Assembly: GCA_030562195.1 (NCBI GenBank)
Contig: CM060200.1
Coordinates: forward strand, 15,066,001-15,130,000
Source of the DNA: Nipponacmea schrenckii
Lineage: Eukaryota; Mollusca; Gastropoda; Lottiidae
Direction: 5' to 3'
Length of the DNA: 64,000 bases
A program made the translations under genes and the position numbers. A model generated the notes under the pieces. That model did not search any database. It was given only the letters and a program-made list of their open reading frames with translations, and was not told the origin of the DNA. Shown here in pieces: positions 9,440 through 20,649 of this stretch (its first letter is position 1; each line of letters starts with the position of its first letter).

Positions 9440-9950
9440 TTGTGATAACGAAAACAAAACTAATTTATGCATGATGTTGATATATATGGTTTTGTAGATT
9501 AGGCGCTCTTAGTTTAATTTTTTGTACAAAAAATTAATATTATTAGGATTTGACCATTTGTTAAATCGATGTACATCATAATTTGATTTTTGAAAATGAA
9601 AACAAAAATCATAATTTATGCATGATGTTGATATATAATCCTAGTGAGGGTAGTCGCTTTAAGTTTAATTTTTTTGTACGAAAAGGGTGGTGAATGGTTC
9701 AGTGGTTAGCGAGTTGGGCTGTCGTCTGCTAGGCGACTAGGTGCCGTGGGTTCGAATCCCGATCGGTGCGAGGAAATAAAAATTAGGTCTGATTCCTAAG
9801 CCCGTGCTTTCCCGGAACTACGAGATAGTTGTAGTTTCCACCCCTCTATCTAATTTATGCATGATGTTGATATATAATCCTAGTGAGGGTAGTCGCTTTT
9901 AGTTTAATTTGTGTACGAAAAATGTACATTGTTAGTGTATGGTGTTATTT
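9440..9950 (+). repeat. Tandem ~120-150-bp repeat, three units
   Basis: Each unit contains TTATGCATGATGTTGATATA and then a TAGTCGCTTTAAGTTTAATT-like stretch ending near TTTGTAC. Units start near 9462, 9606 and 9852. The second and third are nearly identical. The third is separated from the second by a SINE. Confidence 0.8.
9685..9850 (+). mobile_element. tRNA-derived SINE
   Basis: It has a pol III promoter layout: an A box (TGGTTCAGTGG, 9695-9705) and a perfect B box (GGTTCGAATCC, 9749-9759), with the B box starting 54 bp after the A box. A ~90-bp unrelated body follows (CCCGGAACTACGAGATAG). The tRNA-like part has no credible anticodon or acceptor stem, so it is not a tRNA gene. Body and spacing are typical of V/Meta-domain-type invertebrate SINEs, but I do not assign a named family. 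No clear target-site duplication is seen because both sides are copies of the same tandem unit. Confidence 0.72.
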
Positions 9951-9989
9951 TTTTTACTTAAACATAAAAAAGTAATAGAAAATTAGTAT

Positions 9990-10510
9990 ACCTGAGGAAA
10001 ACAAAAATCTGTGTTTAATATTAACCCTTAACCCGAGAGAACCCAAATTATTACCCGGAAAAAACACAATATAGGCGAAGATGCCGAGATAATTGAAAAT
10101 TTCTTCAGGTTTACAATTGACCCCAAATGGTCACCCTGCATCAACCTGACCCTAACCCTGACTAGTTCATGATGTGGAGATAATTGAACAAATTTTCGGG
10201 TTGATTATTAAGAGGGGTCCCTAGAAAGATAAACCCGAAGAAAAAAATATCTATGTTTAATATCAAAGAAAGATAAACCCAAATGGTCACCCTGCATCAA
10301 CCTGACCCTAACCTGACTAGTTCAAGATGTGGAGATAATTGAATATTTTTAAGAGTCCCTAGAAAGATAAACCCGAAGACGAAAATATCTATGTTTAATA
10401 TCAATCCTTAACCTGAGATAACCTCAAATGGTCACCCTGTATCAACCTGACCCTAACCTGACTAGTTCAAGATGTGGAGATAATTGAATTTTTTTTCGGA
10501 GTTATGATTG
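9990..10510 (+). repeat. Minisatellite of ~110-130-bp units in the direct repeat
   Basis: The repeating words are ATCAACCTGACCCTAACC, AGATGTGGAGATAATTGA and CCCGAAGAAAAAAATATC. Four units of decreasing conservation run from about 10003 to 10500. The same array (15615-16000) lies in the second direct repeat with nearly the same unit order. Confidence 0.85.
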
Positions 10511-11728
10511 AGAGGAGTGTGAGATTTCACACATGATGACAGCCGATCATCACTTATTCGCACTGAAATTTCGCAGACATGATGATGGTCGATCATCACT
10601 TACTCTCGAAAGAATTTCGCACACATGATGATAGCCGATCATCACCTATTTGCATTGAAATATCGCACACATGGTCCAGCATCACCTATTCCCGAAACGA
10701 TTTAGCATACATCCAATAGATCTCTTGTCTTCATTCTTCAGTCTTCAGGTTTCTGGTTTAAATCTTCTTGTTGAAATCTTCTTTTTTAAATCCTCTGTCT
10801 TCAGTCTTCTGTCGTCGGACCGAATTTAGTGTAGTTCAATGACTGCACTATTTGCCTGTGTTAGATATGCCAATGAGGTCTGATAATAGAGTTGAGCAAA
10901 AATCAGAAGAGGGAAAAGGAAAGAAGACGAGCAGGGGTGATAGGGAATAAATCGAAAATTATATACATGTGGCCTTCATATTATAACAACTATGTACATT
11001 ATATAACAACCGTAAGTTACTCCTACTTAGTTGTAACAAAACAACTAATTAACATAAACTCAATTCTATCTAGGTATAACCACCTTATTTTACTCGTATT
11101 GGTTATAACAAAACAACTCTAAACTCAATTTTATACCACGCAATGAGGTAATTAACACATCGTTATTCGAGCTAATTATAATTTCAAATCTTAAATTATA
11201 ATCGTAAAGGCTTACTTAAAAACATATAAAACATTTTATAATCTTAAATTCTCAGCTATTATCGTAAATCCTAATTCCTAATCATAAATCCTAAAATAGA
11301 CCGAATCCTACGATAAAGCTATATCTCATTGAGTTACGTAATCAAACATTACTTCCGGAGAGTCAACTAAACAATTCGTTAATATTGCTTTCAATTACAT
11401 CTTAGACACACCGAATCCTACGACAAGGCTGTGTATTTTTGTTTAAATAACGCAAACAACGCTACTTCCGAGAACAACCGGACATAATTACTGATATTTG
11501 ATCATTCTATTTCTCTACCATGTAGTCATTCTATTTGATTTGATTTAAACAATGTTTATTGAATAAAAGTTTACATATCAGTTACAATGATTACACATAA
11601 ATTGGATTCGGAAAAAAGGACAAGGCTTATGTTAACCCATCTCCATGTAAAGCATGTACAAGTATTAATACAAGAATAAATTTTAATAAGAAATGAAAAG
11701 GAGAGAAAAAAAGGAACTTGGGTTTCGG
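10124..11728. repeat. Long direct repeat, copy 1, flanking the Penelope-like element
   Basis: About 1.6 kb nearly identical to 15615-16838 plus 20259-20507. Both copies contain the two minisatellites, the CTTCAGTCTTC tract and the CGAATCCTACGA motifs, and end in GGAACTTGGG. The body of a minus-strand Penelope-like element lies between them. Penelope-like elements are often flanked by such direct repeats (pseudo-LTRs) produced by tandem insertion, so this is probably the downstream one. Copy 2 lacks about 115 bp present here (about 11575-11690). No gene is seen inside; short ATG frames here look spurious. Confidence 0.75.
10515..10690 (+). repeat. ~54-bp minisatellite containing GCCGATCATCAC
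   Basis: Three to four units of the form CATGATGATAGCCGATCATC followed by a TTTCGCACA-type spacer. The second direct repeat (16027-16150) has one unit fewer. A pyrimidine-rich CTTCAGTCTTC tract follows at 10728-10815. Confidence 0.8.
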
Positions 11729-11889
11729 GGAAGGGAGGGATTGAATCTCCCAAATGTACAGGCCTAGGGTGGAACAAATATCTTATTGAGAAATTGGGAT
11801 CTGGATCTGTTGTATGATTTTCTTCTCTTCTGATCTGAAATTAGAAAAAATAAAATAACTCGCCCGATGGGCGAGAAGTATAGTACCTG

Positions 11890-12500
11890 TTAAGTACAGA
11901 TTATTTTTAGTTTGCTATGAACAAGGTTGTCATTTAAGTTCTGATTTTTTGAATATGCCACTATCATTTTCTGTTTATAGACATGAGGAAATTTCTCTTG
12001 AAGACTCTTATAATGGGTTTGAACTATCTTACTTGCTTTATTACTGGTTGTATTAAATGGAACTACAAAGGGTGCTATGCCTACACTGTGGTGAATATTA
12101 AGTCCTATGGGTCTTGCTGTATTCAATGTCTCAATCCAATGGGCTTCTCTAGATTGACGGAATTTGGTAGTTTCATTTTCGGGCAAGTCGATTTCTATGC
12201 GCTCAATTGGGGGTAGAGATCGTCAAGTGAATGGTCGTCAAGATTGAAATGGTTAGAAACAGGCTTGTCTTTTTTAAATTTAATATCTGATCTGTGAGCA
12301 TTAAAACGAGTGCGTAATTTGTTCTTTGTTTCCCCGATATATTGTTTGGGACATTTTTTTACATGAAATTAAGTATATTACATTCGAGTTTTCACATGTT
12401 AGGTGCTCCTGGATCGGGTATCTTTTATTCGTAGAGTTACTTACAAAATAATGCGTTTCTGATATAAAGGGACATGTTTTGCATCTGGTTGACATTCATG
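11890..12500 (-). pseudogene. GIY-YIG endonuclease domain of the Penelope-like element
   Basis: It starts with a CxxC finger region (STRCKTCPFIS), then LTCENSNVIYLISCKK with the VIYLI strand in place of GIY. The matching YIG-type block follows in a shifted frame near 12330. A tail reads REAHWIETLNTARPIGLN, the highly conserved C-terminus of this nuclease class. Two frameshifts (about 12350 and 12190) split it. In Penelope-like elements this enzyme nicks target DNA to prime reverse transcription. Confidence 0.85.
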
Positions 12501-12510
12501 GGGCACTCCT

Positions 12511-14150
12511 TCAACCTGGAGGCACTTCGGCATAAAGTCTATTTTTAGCTGCTAACTGTGCTAATGTGGAATTTTTTATGTTTCGTAAAAATCGTTTAGA
12601 GTATCCACGCTCTTTCAGTTTTGAGAAAACAATAGTACAGGCTTGGTTGAAATCAGAAGACCTTGTGCAAATTCGGTGAAATCGTAAAACTTGTGACTTA
12701 ATTATTCCAGAAAATGTATGTTTTGGATGAAATGAGCTCTTATGCAAAAGTTGATGAGTGTCGGTTTTTTTGAAATATACTTTAATATCTAATTTACTAG
12801 TCTCTGCTATGGAATCTCCTTTAAAAACAGTAGTATCGAGAAAATCTATGCTTTTGTGACTGACGTTGGCTGTTAGTTTGATGGACGGGTGGTGGTTGTT
12901 GAGGATTTCAAAAAATTGCCAAAATTGTTCTATGGAGTAAGTCCAAACCATGAAAATGTCATCTAAGAAGCGTCCATAGAAAAGTGGGTCAAATGGACAA
13001 AGGGGTAATACCTCACGTTCCCACTCTGCCATGAAAAGGTTTGCGTATGAAGGGGCGAATCGTTTGCCCATGGCTGTACCCGAGGTTTGTAGATATGTTT
13101 TACCATTAAATGTGAAATCATTGCGACTAAAACAAATCTCTAAAAGCTGTAGAATTGCATCGTCGGGTCTGTCTGGTTCTGGGTTTCTATCAAAATCTTT
13201 GCGAACTTCCATTAGGCCAGTAGTGTTGTCGATATTGGTGTACATAGAAGTTACGTCTATTGAAATTAGAATAGCATTTGAAGGGACTTTGAGGTTTTTT
13301 ATTTTATTGACAAAGTCAGTTGTGTCCTTAAGGTAGGCTCGATGTTGAAATGCTAGTGGTAGTGAGAAGTGATCGATGTATTCTGACACTGCATAAGACT
13401 CACTACCACAGTCAGAGATAATCGGGCGGCCTTTAGGGATTCTATTAGGCATGAACCAATCCTTGGTAGGATTCTTATGAATTTTCGGCAAAGTGTATAA
13501 GTGTCTCTCGCGGCAATCAGGTTTGGCAGAAAGATAGTCATATTGTTTCTGTTTTAAATGACTTGTTTTAACTAAGTCGGCAAGAATATTGTTTATCACA
13601 TTAGCAGTTTCTTTAAAAATCGGCTCCGGTAAAATTGCATAGTGTTTAGGATTATTCAATTGATGCTCTGCTTCTGCAATATAATCTTCCCTATTTAATA
13701 TAACGCAACATGAACCTTTGTCACTCTTTTTAATTACAATGCTATCGTCTTTTTTAAGTACATTTAATGCTTCACGTTCTACTCGCGTTAGATTAGGCTT
13801 CTCGTGTGTTATGGAAAGATTTGATATTTGGTTATTCATACTTGTAAATACGTTTAATATTTCTGGATGGATAGCGGTTTTAGGTGGTTTCCACGTGGAT
13901 TTAGGAATAAACATTGTTCTAGCACCGCGTGGAGGGTGGTTTCGAAAAAAGTATGTGCAACTGAGATTCCGTTGAAATCGTTGAATAGACGGTTGAAGAT
14001 AATCAAGGTTAGGTAATTTAGGAGTCGGAATAAATTTAAGTCCACGGTCTAAGATTGAATGCTGGAGGGGTGTGATAATTTTTCGGCTTAAGTTAACGAC
14101 GGTTTGGCCTAGCGGCGGCCTCTCAATATTTTTATCCCCAGTAATTAGTT
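12511..14150 (-). pseudogene. Penelope-type reverse transcriptase
   Basis: A long open frame of at least 467 codons, with family-like sequence extending upstream to about 14150 in two frames (motifs GQTVVNLSRKII and LDRGLKFIPTP). RT blocks in order: KKSDKGSCCVILNR, LYTLPKIHKNP, GRPIISDCGSESYAVSEYID, ISIDVTSMYTNID, TSGTAMGKRFAPSYANLFMA, GRFLDDIFMVW (catalytic LDD) and HKSIDFLDTTVF. This is diagnostic of Penelope-like RTs, which are related to telomerase. The frame ends just before the GIY-YIG domain, with which it is normally fused. The long intact RT suggests recent activity. Confidence 0.92.
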
Positions 14151-14159
14151 TAAAGACTT

Positions 14160-15345
14160 ACCCGGTGCTTGAAGCTGGTGTATCCAAAACAAGTATATAT
14201 TGTTGGCTTTTTCCGGAGACCAATGAAGATTATCAACTGGTTCGAATTCTTCTTCGTAGGGTGACAGGATTGTTGCGTTCTCAGTGTCGGAGTTCATCAT
14301 CATATCGTTGAATGTCTTAAGATTCTGCTGGGCTTTCTTAGAGATTTTATTAGAGATAGGTATACATGAGAAGATGATCTTGGAGCTAGGAAAGGTTTGG
14401 TTGGCTGTGGAAATTAATTTCTGGGCTTGGTTAAATGAGGTTTTGGCTAACTGGTCACGATTGTTGAGGCCTACATGCAGAATGATCGTAGCCGGTTTAT
14501 GATCATGGTCGTAAGATTCAAGGATGGACTGGATGTGGTGGATTTGGGCACCAGGGTACGAGTGTATTTCGGTGTCTGGAGCTGTTTTGGTAATTCGGTT
14601 GAGGTTTGAGGACCCAATAATTAAAGTAGATTTCTGTAGAGCAGGTAGATTCCATAATGACTTGTCCTTGTCGACGGGGTGATAGGTACTGGATTGGTAG
14701 TTGTTACAAATGTGGCATTGGGTACGGACTGATATCTGGTTCGTGGTGGAGATGGTCTGGGTACACGACTTGACCTGGTTGGAGAATTCGGGTTGGTTTG
14801 TTGATCCAAAAACTTACAGAAGGAAGAAAGGTCGACCGAACCTGGGTCACGTGGTGAAGATTCAGATGGTGTAGGCGAGGAATCTGAAAGGGAAAAGAGA
14901 AGGGGGTACCTTCTCTACGAGAACGTTTACCAAAATCTGCTTTACTAGGGGATGGTGAACTGCGGGCTCGTTTAGGTGTCTGGTTCGACATGGTGGTGAC
15001 TCTTGTTGGTGCAGGTGTTTGTGGATCAATCTCCATTTCAGTTGGTAAGGATATGGTTACTCTGGTCTTGGTTTCGTTGATCGTTTGGTAGAACTTGGCA
15101 ATCACAGGTTGAGTTAGACGTTTCCCATAGGATCGACGGGCCCATGAGAGGGCATGGGAAATAATGCGGTCGATGGCTGGTTGTGATAAAGACTTGGTTC
15201 GGATGAAGGTGAGTTTCTCCTGCAGGGTTGCTTGGTAATGGTCGATCAGGGTCTGCGTTACCTTAGAGAGCCATGTCCGGTTGAGGGATCTAATATTGGC
15301 GTCAACAGCTGACGTTTTCATAGCTGGACGAATAAAACAATCCAA
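14160..15345 (-). pseudogene. Penelope-like element ORF1 with SGNH hydrolase-like domain
   Basis: Residues 1-110 (from the Met at 15345) are helical and basic (SQPAIDRIISHALSWARRSY). They lead into a Ser/Pro/Arg-rich linker (KRARSSPSPSKADFGKRSRR). After two frameshifts (about 14890 and 14670) the frame from about 14650 to 14160 has the SGNH blocks: STLIIGSSNLNRI (nucleophile Ser), HSYPGAQIHHI (block II Gly), IILHVGLNNRD (block III Asn) and VDNLHWSPEKANN (Asp-x-x-His). Such esterase-like domains are known in ORF1 of CR1-type LINEs. An SGNH domain directly upstream of a GIY-YIG Penelope RT is unusual. Its role is unknown; binding or processing of RNA or membrane has been suggested for the LINE versions. 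Confidence 0.7.
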
Positions 15346-15614
15346 TTCAGAGACTTTGCGCTGTGGGTTGGTGTGCGTTTCTGATATTGGTGAGGCCGGT
15401 GGTTATTTTTGGATAGGTAGGCTGTGTTGTGGGTAGGTCGATATAAATAATTGTGAAATTTTAATATGTTAGTGTAAAATGTAGGAATCAGGTATGCAAA
15501 AGAAGACGGATTGGGTGTTGGAAATAAAGAAAGATGAAAATATAAGTGAAAAATGCAAAAATATATATTAATTAAATAACACTAACAATAATGTAGAAAA
15601 GCAAAACAAAAACA
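15346..15614. other. 5' region of the Penelope-like element, no gene
   Basis: G/T-rich on the + strand near the ORF1 start, then AT-rich. It contains no recognised motif and joins directly to the second direct repeat at about 15615. Confidence 0.5.
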
Positions 15615-17058
15615 AATGGTCACCCTGCATCAACCTGACCCTAACCCTGACTAGTTCATGATGTGGAGATAATTGAACAAATTTTCGGGTTGATTATTAA
15701 GAGGAGTCCCTAGAAAGCTAAACCCGAAGAAAAAAATATCTATGTTTAATATCAATCCTAAACACAAGATAAACCCAAATGGTCACCCTGCATCAACCTG
15801 ACCCTAACCTGACTAGTTCAAGATGTGGAGATAATTGAATATTTTTAAGAGTCCCTAGAAAGATAAACCCGAAGACAAAAATATCTATGTTTAATATCAA
15901 TCCTTAACCTGAGATAACCTCAAATGGTCACCCACCCTGTATCAACCTGACCCTAACCCTGACTAGTTCAAGATGTGGAGATAATTGAAATTTTTTTCGG
16001 ACTTATGATTGAGAGGAGTGTGAGATTTCACACATGATGACAGCCGTTCATCACTTATTCGCACTGAAATTTCGCAGACATGATGATGGCCGATCATCAC
16101 CTATTTGCATTGAAATATCGCACACATGGTCGAGCATCACCTATTCCCGAAACGATTTAGCATACATCCAATAGATCTCTTGTCTTCATTCTTCAGTCTT
16201 CAGGTTTCTGGTTTAAATCTTCTTGTTGAAATCTTCTTTTTTAAATCTTCTGTCTTCAGTCTTCTGTCGTCGGACCGAATTTAGTGTAGTTCAATGACTG
16301 CACTATTTGCCTGTGTTAGATATGCCAATGAGGTCTGATAATAGAGTTCTGCAAAAATCAGAAGAGGGAAAAGGAAAGAAGACGAGCAGGGGTGATAGGG
16401 AATAAATCGAAAATTATATACATGGGGCCTTCATATTATAACAACTATGTACACTAAATAACAACCGTAAGTAAATCCTACTTAGTTGTAACAAAACAAC
16501 TAATTAACATAAACGCAATTCTATCTAGGTATAACCACCTTATTTTACTCGTATTGGTTATAACAAAACAACTCTAAACTCAATTTTATACGCAATGAGG
16601 TAATTAACACATCGTTATTCGAGCTAATTATAATTTCAAATCTTAAATTATAATCGTAAAGGCTAACTTAAAAACATATAAAACATTTTATAATCTTAAA
16701 TTCTCAGCTATTATCTTAAATCCTAATTCCTAATCATAAATCCTAAAATAGACCGAATCCTACGATAAAGCTATATCTCATTGAGTTACGTAATCAAACG
16801 TTACTTCCGGAGAGTCAACTAAACAATTCGTTAATATTTTTTTTTTTTTTGTAAACAATATTTTATTCATAATAATGAAAAGGATTGGGGAACAGGCTTT
16901 CGCCTATATCACCCCTTTCCCTAAACAATGTACATATTTTAATATACAAAAATCGAATAATAATAAATTAAGATAATGAAAACAACATTGTAAACAATTA
17001 AACATTTATACATAGCTATCTACACCTCTTTGCTGGTGATATTGAGTGTTAGAGTTGT

Positions 17059-20000
17059 TCAGAACCTTTTACTGAGTTCGATAAAATTATGCACTTGTTC
17101 AAATATGGTTAAAGTTGATTGTTGGCAAGCTGTTCCAAAAAGAAGTATGTTTATGGATAGGTCGGTAGGTTTTAAGAGGTCGAGAGTAGTTTTTCGTACA
17201 TGTGAAAGTATGGGACAATATAGTAAGAAGTGTTCAGGATTTTCGAAAGAGTGACCACAAGAGCAGGTAGGATTGTCCGAAAATAAGAACATAAAATGGA
17301 GTAGGGTTGGGTAGCCTTTTTTTATATATGTATGTTTTGATGTCTGATCGTCTCATGCAGATGTTCTTGTCTATTCCTTGGTTTTTGTGGTCATGTACTT
17401 GATCGCAGAATGACGAATCTGTCCATTTTATACACATGTACTTGTGTATTTTAAAACTAATTGTACATTGAAATGATATATGGTTTTTGCTGTCATGTAC
17501 TTGATCGCCGGAAGATAAATCTGTCCATTATTTACAAATGTAATTGTGTATTTTAAAATAAATTGAACGTTGAAATAATACGTGATTTTTTGCGGTCGTG
17601 TGCATGGCCGCGGGAACTATATATTACATCCATTTTATAAACAAATTGTAGGTTGAAAATCTGTCCATTTCATGCACATGTACTTGTGTATTTTTTAACA
17701 AATTGTACGTGGAGTATTGTATATTTATTTTGTGGTCATGTACTTGATCACCGTAACATATATCTGTCCATTTGATACGCATGTACTTGTGTATTTTTAG
17801 TATTTCAGACGAATTGTATATTGAGATATTATGTATTTTCGATTTTTTTTTTTTGATTTTTTTTCCAATGTATTGCCCCATGGGCTGAATGTGAGACAGG
17901 ACCATGTCCTTGTGTATTGGGCCTAATTCTGACCCATGTAAAATAAAGTGTTTATTATTATTATTATTATAAATGTGTCGAAGGAATCTATGTCCATTAA
18001 GGTCGCTACAAGAAAGACGAAGGCGAGCATGCAAAATTTGATTTTTTCGAGAGCCAAATGAATATGATGTGGGTATCAGGATGTCATTAGATTTAAGAGC
18101 TGCTTTAAAAGAATTTATTGAAGGAAGAATTTTTAAATCACCAGAAAGGTTATTCCAGACGGTATGAATGATCTATAAAAAAGCTCAGTTCTACATTTAT
18201 ATTGTTTCAAATTGTTGGTATTTCTCAAGTTGTATGGTGTATCAGTTATTTGTATCAGATCAGTAAGGTAATTCGGAGTAAGATTGTGATAAATTTTGTA
18301 TATCATGATTAGTTTATGGCGGTGTCGTCTTTCTTGTAGCGTTACTACACCCGTTTCTTGATATAATAACCTGTGACTGGTACCCCTAACTGCCCCACAT
18401 ATAGTCCTGAGTGCGTCTAATTGGAGGTTTTCTAACAAATCTTTTACTTTTGCAGTGCACCCACCCCATATTACGTCACAATAATCGAAAAAAGGTAAAA
18501 TAAATGAAAGTTTTTGTTAAAATCCCATTTATATGCTTATCCCATTGACAGTTTATTTGAAAAATAAGACCTAAATGTTTATGAAAATCCACTTCTTTGA
18601 TAGGTACGTCGTCTAATTTTAGTGTAGGCAGAACAGGAGTTTGTTTAGTAGAAAGTGCTAGTGTTTCAGTTTTCAGCGGGTTGAAGGACACCAGCCACGT
18701 CTTCGCCCAGGTACTTATTCTTTCTAGATCTTCATTTAGGACAATCGCACTCGCTGTTGGGTCATCAATTTTGAGGTACAGGCTTGTGTCATCTGCAAAT
18801 AGTCTTATGTTCGATCTTATGTTGTTAACAATATCATTTATATATATCAGAAATAATAATGGACCAAGGACGGAGCCCTACGGAACACCAGCTGGTACAG
18901 TTCTGGGACAAGAGGAGACTCCACTTATAACAACTTTTTGCTTTCTATCAGATAGATAATTTATAAACCAATTTAGTAAGTCTCCTCTTATTCCAGCTGC
19001 ACCTAGCTTATGACAGAGTCCGTCATGCCAGACTCTGTCAAAAGCCTTGCTTATGTCGCAGAACACCGCCCTTGTGTATGAATCTTGATTGATGGCTTGA
19101 CAAAAGAAGTGCGCAAGATCTATTAGTTGAAAGACAATGGAATCGCCGTGCAGAAAACCACTTTGCATGTTAGTTATTATAGTGTTAGCCTTCAGGAAGT
19201 TAAAGACATGTTTGTAGATACATTTCTCAAAAATTTTGATTATGATACTAAGTAAAGACACAGGCCTATAGTTACTGCATTCAGAAGGATCGCCTTTTTT
19301 GTAAATAGCTGTCACGTTTGCTGATTTCCAAAGAACGGGTACTTTTTGAACTTCTAAAGAAAGGTTAAAGAGGTTACATATTGGAATAGATATTTCGTTT
19401 GAAACTGCTTTTAATAATTTTCCGCTTATTTCATCTGGTCCTGATGCTTTTGATATGTTGATATTTAGGAGCATATCTCTAACTTCCTGAGGTGTTAGTA
19501 CTATTTGAGTGAGTGAATTTTGGCACTGTGGAAGATCAGACAGTTGTGCACTCATTGTATCTAATTGTGATTGGTTAATAAAGAACTCATTCAAACAGTC
19601 AGCTTTTTCCAAGGCAGTACAAGCCACGACACCATTTTTTTTTGAGATATTGTGATCCTTTACATATGAGTTGACGAGTTGCCACCAATCTTTGGATCCA
19701 TAATTTTTCTGATTATTAATATTGTTATCAATTTTCTCAAAGTATTCCTTTTTGCTTGTTCTAATAAGTTTGATGTACCTGTTCCTGATTAATCTCAAAT
19801 CTTCCCAATCTTTGTCAGAATTCGTTCTGACCGCCTTTTGATGAATTTTGTTCTTTTTTCTACTCATGACTCTAATCGCATTGTTCATCCAAAGTTTATC
19901 TTTTGGTCTAATTTGTTACAAATTTGTTTGGAATATTTCTCTTGGCTATCTTCATCAACTCACCTGTAAAGGATACAACTGATAGATCAATACTATTCCT

Positions 20001-20213
20001 GTCTACAATGGTATCCCAACTTGTACCCAGTACGTCATGTCGCAGTCCTATAGTGTTATCGTCAAAGTTTCTGTAGTCCCAAATCAGTCTTTTGAAGGAT
20101 GATAATTTTGGTTTCAATAAATGTAAACGACAATACACAGGCCGGTGGTCACCACAAATTCTATCAAGACAACCCGATTCAAGCACCAAGCCTGGGCAAT
20201 TTGTTATTATCAA
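17059..20213 (-). pseudogene. LINE-1 ORF2: endonuclease end, reverse transcriptase, C-terminal CCHC
   Basis: Pieces in order on the minus strand. 20213-19908 ends the AP endonuclease (CGDHRPVYCRL, the conserved D-H pair). 19888-18878 opens the RT (ASGPDEISGKLLK, NYRPVSLLSIIIKIFEKCIY, FCDISKAFDRVWHDGL). RT continues in another frame through the catalytic FADD box near 18800 and 18691-18476. 18438-18133 is the RT-downstream region (LDALRTICGAVRGTSHRLLY). 17292-17059 carries the zinc knuckle CSCGHSFENPEHFLLYC. At least three frameshifts are present, and a repeat insertion separates the last two pieces. Clade assignment within the CR1/Jockey group is by motif style only. Confidence 0.88.
17279..17972 (-). 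repeat. Dispersed repeat T nested in LINE-1
   Basis: It splits the LINE-1 coding region just before the CCHC knuckle. Minus-strand order: (TAA)n, a segment with TTTATTTTACATGGGTCAG, an A-rich tract, several ~110-bp subunits with ACACAAGTACATGTG and GATCAAGTACATGACC, then CTACCCAACCCTACTCC and CTTATTTT. Related copies lie at 41235-41560, 56130-56549 and 58192-58962 in the opposite orientation. It is non-coding and probably a non-autonomous retroposon or a mobilised satellite. Confidence 0.8.
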
Positions 20214-20649
20214 GTCAATTAATGTTTGGGTGTTTGATTTTGTTAATTCGTTAATATTCCTTTCAATTACATCTTAGACACACCGAATCCTACGACAAGG
20301 CTGTGTATTTTTGTTTAAATAACGCAAACAACGCTACTTTCGAGTTTCCGAGTTGAACACCTAGAACAACCGAACATAATTACTGATATTTGATCATTCT
20401 ATTTCTCTACCATGTAGAGTCATTCTATTTGATTTGATTTAAACAATGTTTATTGAATAAAAGTTTAATAAAAGGAAATGAAAAAGAGAGAAAAAAGGAA
20501 CTTGGGGTTATGCAGCACACTTAATACAGTTTATACAACAGCATAAAATTGAGAGCAAAGGAAGTGTCAGATAGTCATGGATTTGATCGCCGTCATGTGT
20601 TTCGGGTCGTCGACGTGAAGAGCCACAGTCACTCGGTCGAATAAGTGAA

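Larger units (their letters stand above)
11575..15610 (-). mobile_element. Penelope-like retroelement with SGNH domain, RT and GIY-YIG nuclease
   Basis: Read on the minus strand, a first ORF with a serine/basic region and an SGNH hydrolase-like domain (15345-14160) is followed by the reverse transcriptase (14150-12511) and a GIY-YIG endonuclease (12500-11890). RT plus C-terminal GIY-YIG is the defining plan of canonical Penelope-like elements. The ~1.6-kb direct repeats on both sides fit pseudo-LTRs. Four or more frameshifts make it inactive as assembled. Each frame is otherwise long and clean, so the element looks young. Confidence 0.85.
16839..20244 (-). mobile_element. LINE-1: 5'-truncated CR1/Jockey-like non-LTR retrotransposon
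   Basis: Inserted in direct-repeat copy 2 with a perfect 14-bp target-site duplication, AATTCGTTAATATT, at 16825-16838 and 20245-20258. A poly(T) run (16839-16850) on the + strand is the poly(A) tail of a minus-strand insertion. The 5' end is truncated inside the endonuclease domain, as is usual for target-primed reverse transcription. A dispersed repeat (17279-17972) is nested near its 3' end. The uninterrupted sister copy at 11365-11400 is the empty site. Confidence 0.93.
15615..20507. repeat. Long direct repeat, copy 2, split by a LINE insertion
   Basis: 15615-16838 and 20259-20507 together match 10124-11728. The continuity of both halves with copy 1 (which reads AATTCGTTAATATTGCTTTC with no interruption) proves that 16839-20244 is a later insertion. 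Differences from copy 1 are scattered substitutions, one fewer 54-bp minisatellite unit, and loss of about 115 bp near 20466. Confidence 0.85.

Noticed and set aside
9685..9775. Possible functional tRNA gene (perfect B box)
   Set aside because: No acceptor-stem pairing or anticodon loop; an unrelated 3' body follows. It is a SINE head.
10892..11122. 76-codon plus-strand frame in direct repeat copy 1
   Set aside because: AT-rich, low-complexity, no motif, and not kept open in the second copy of the repeat (its ATG region differs).
14100..14165. GGGTAAGT near the end of the Penelope ORF1, considered as a splice donor
   Set aside because: The RT frame begins within tens of bases and no acceptor at workable distance is evident; a short overlap or frameshift explains it better.
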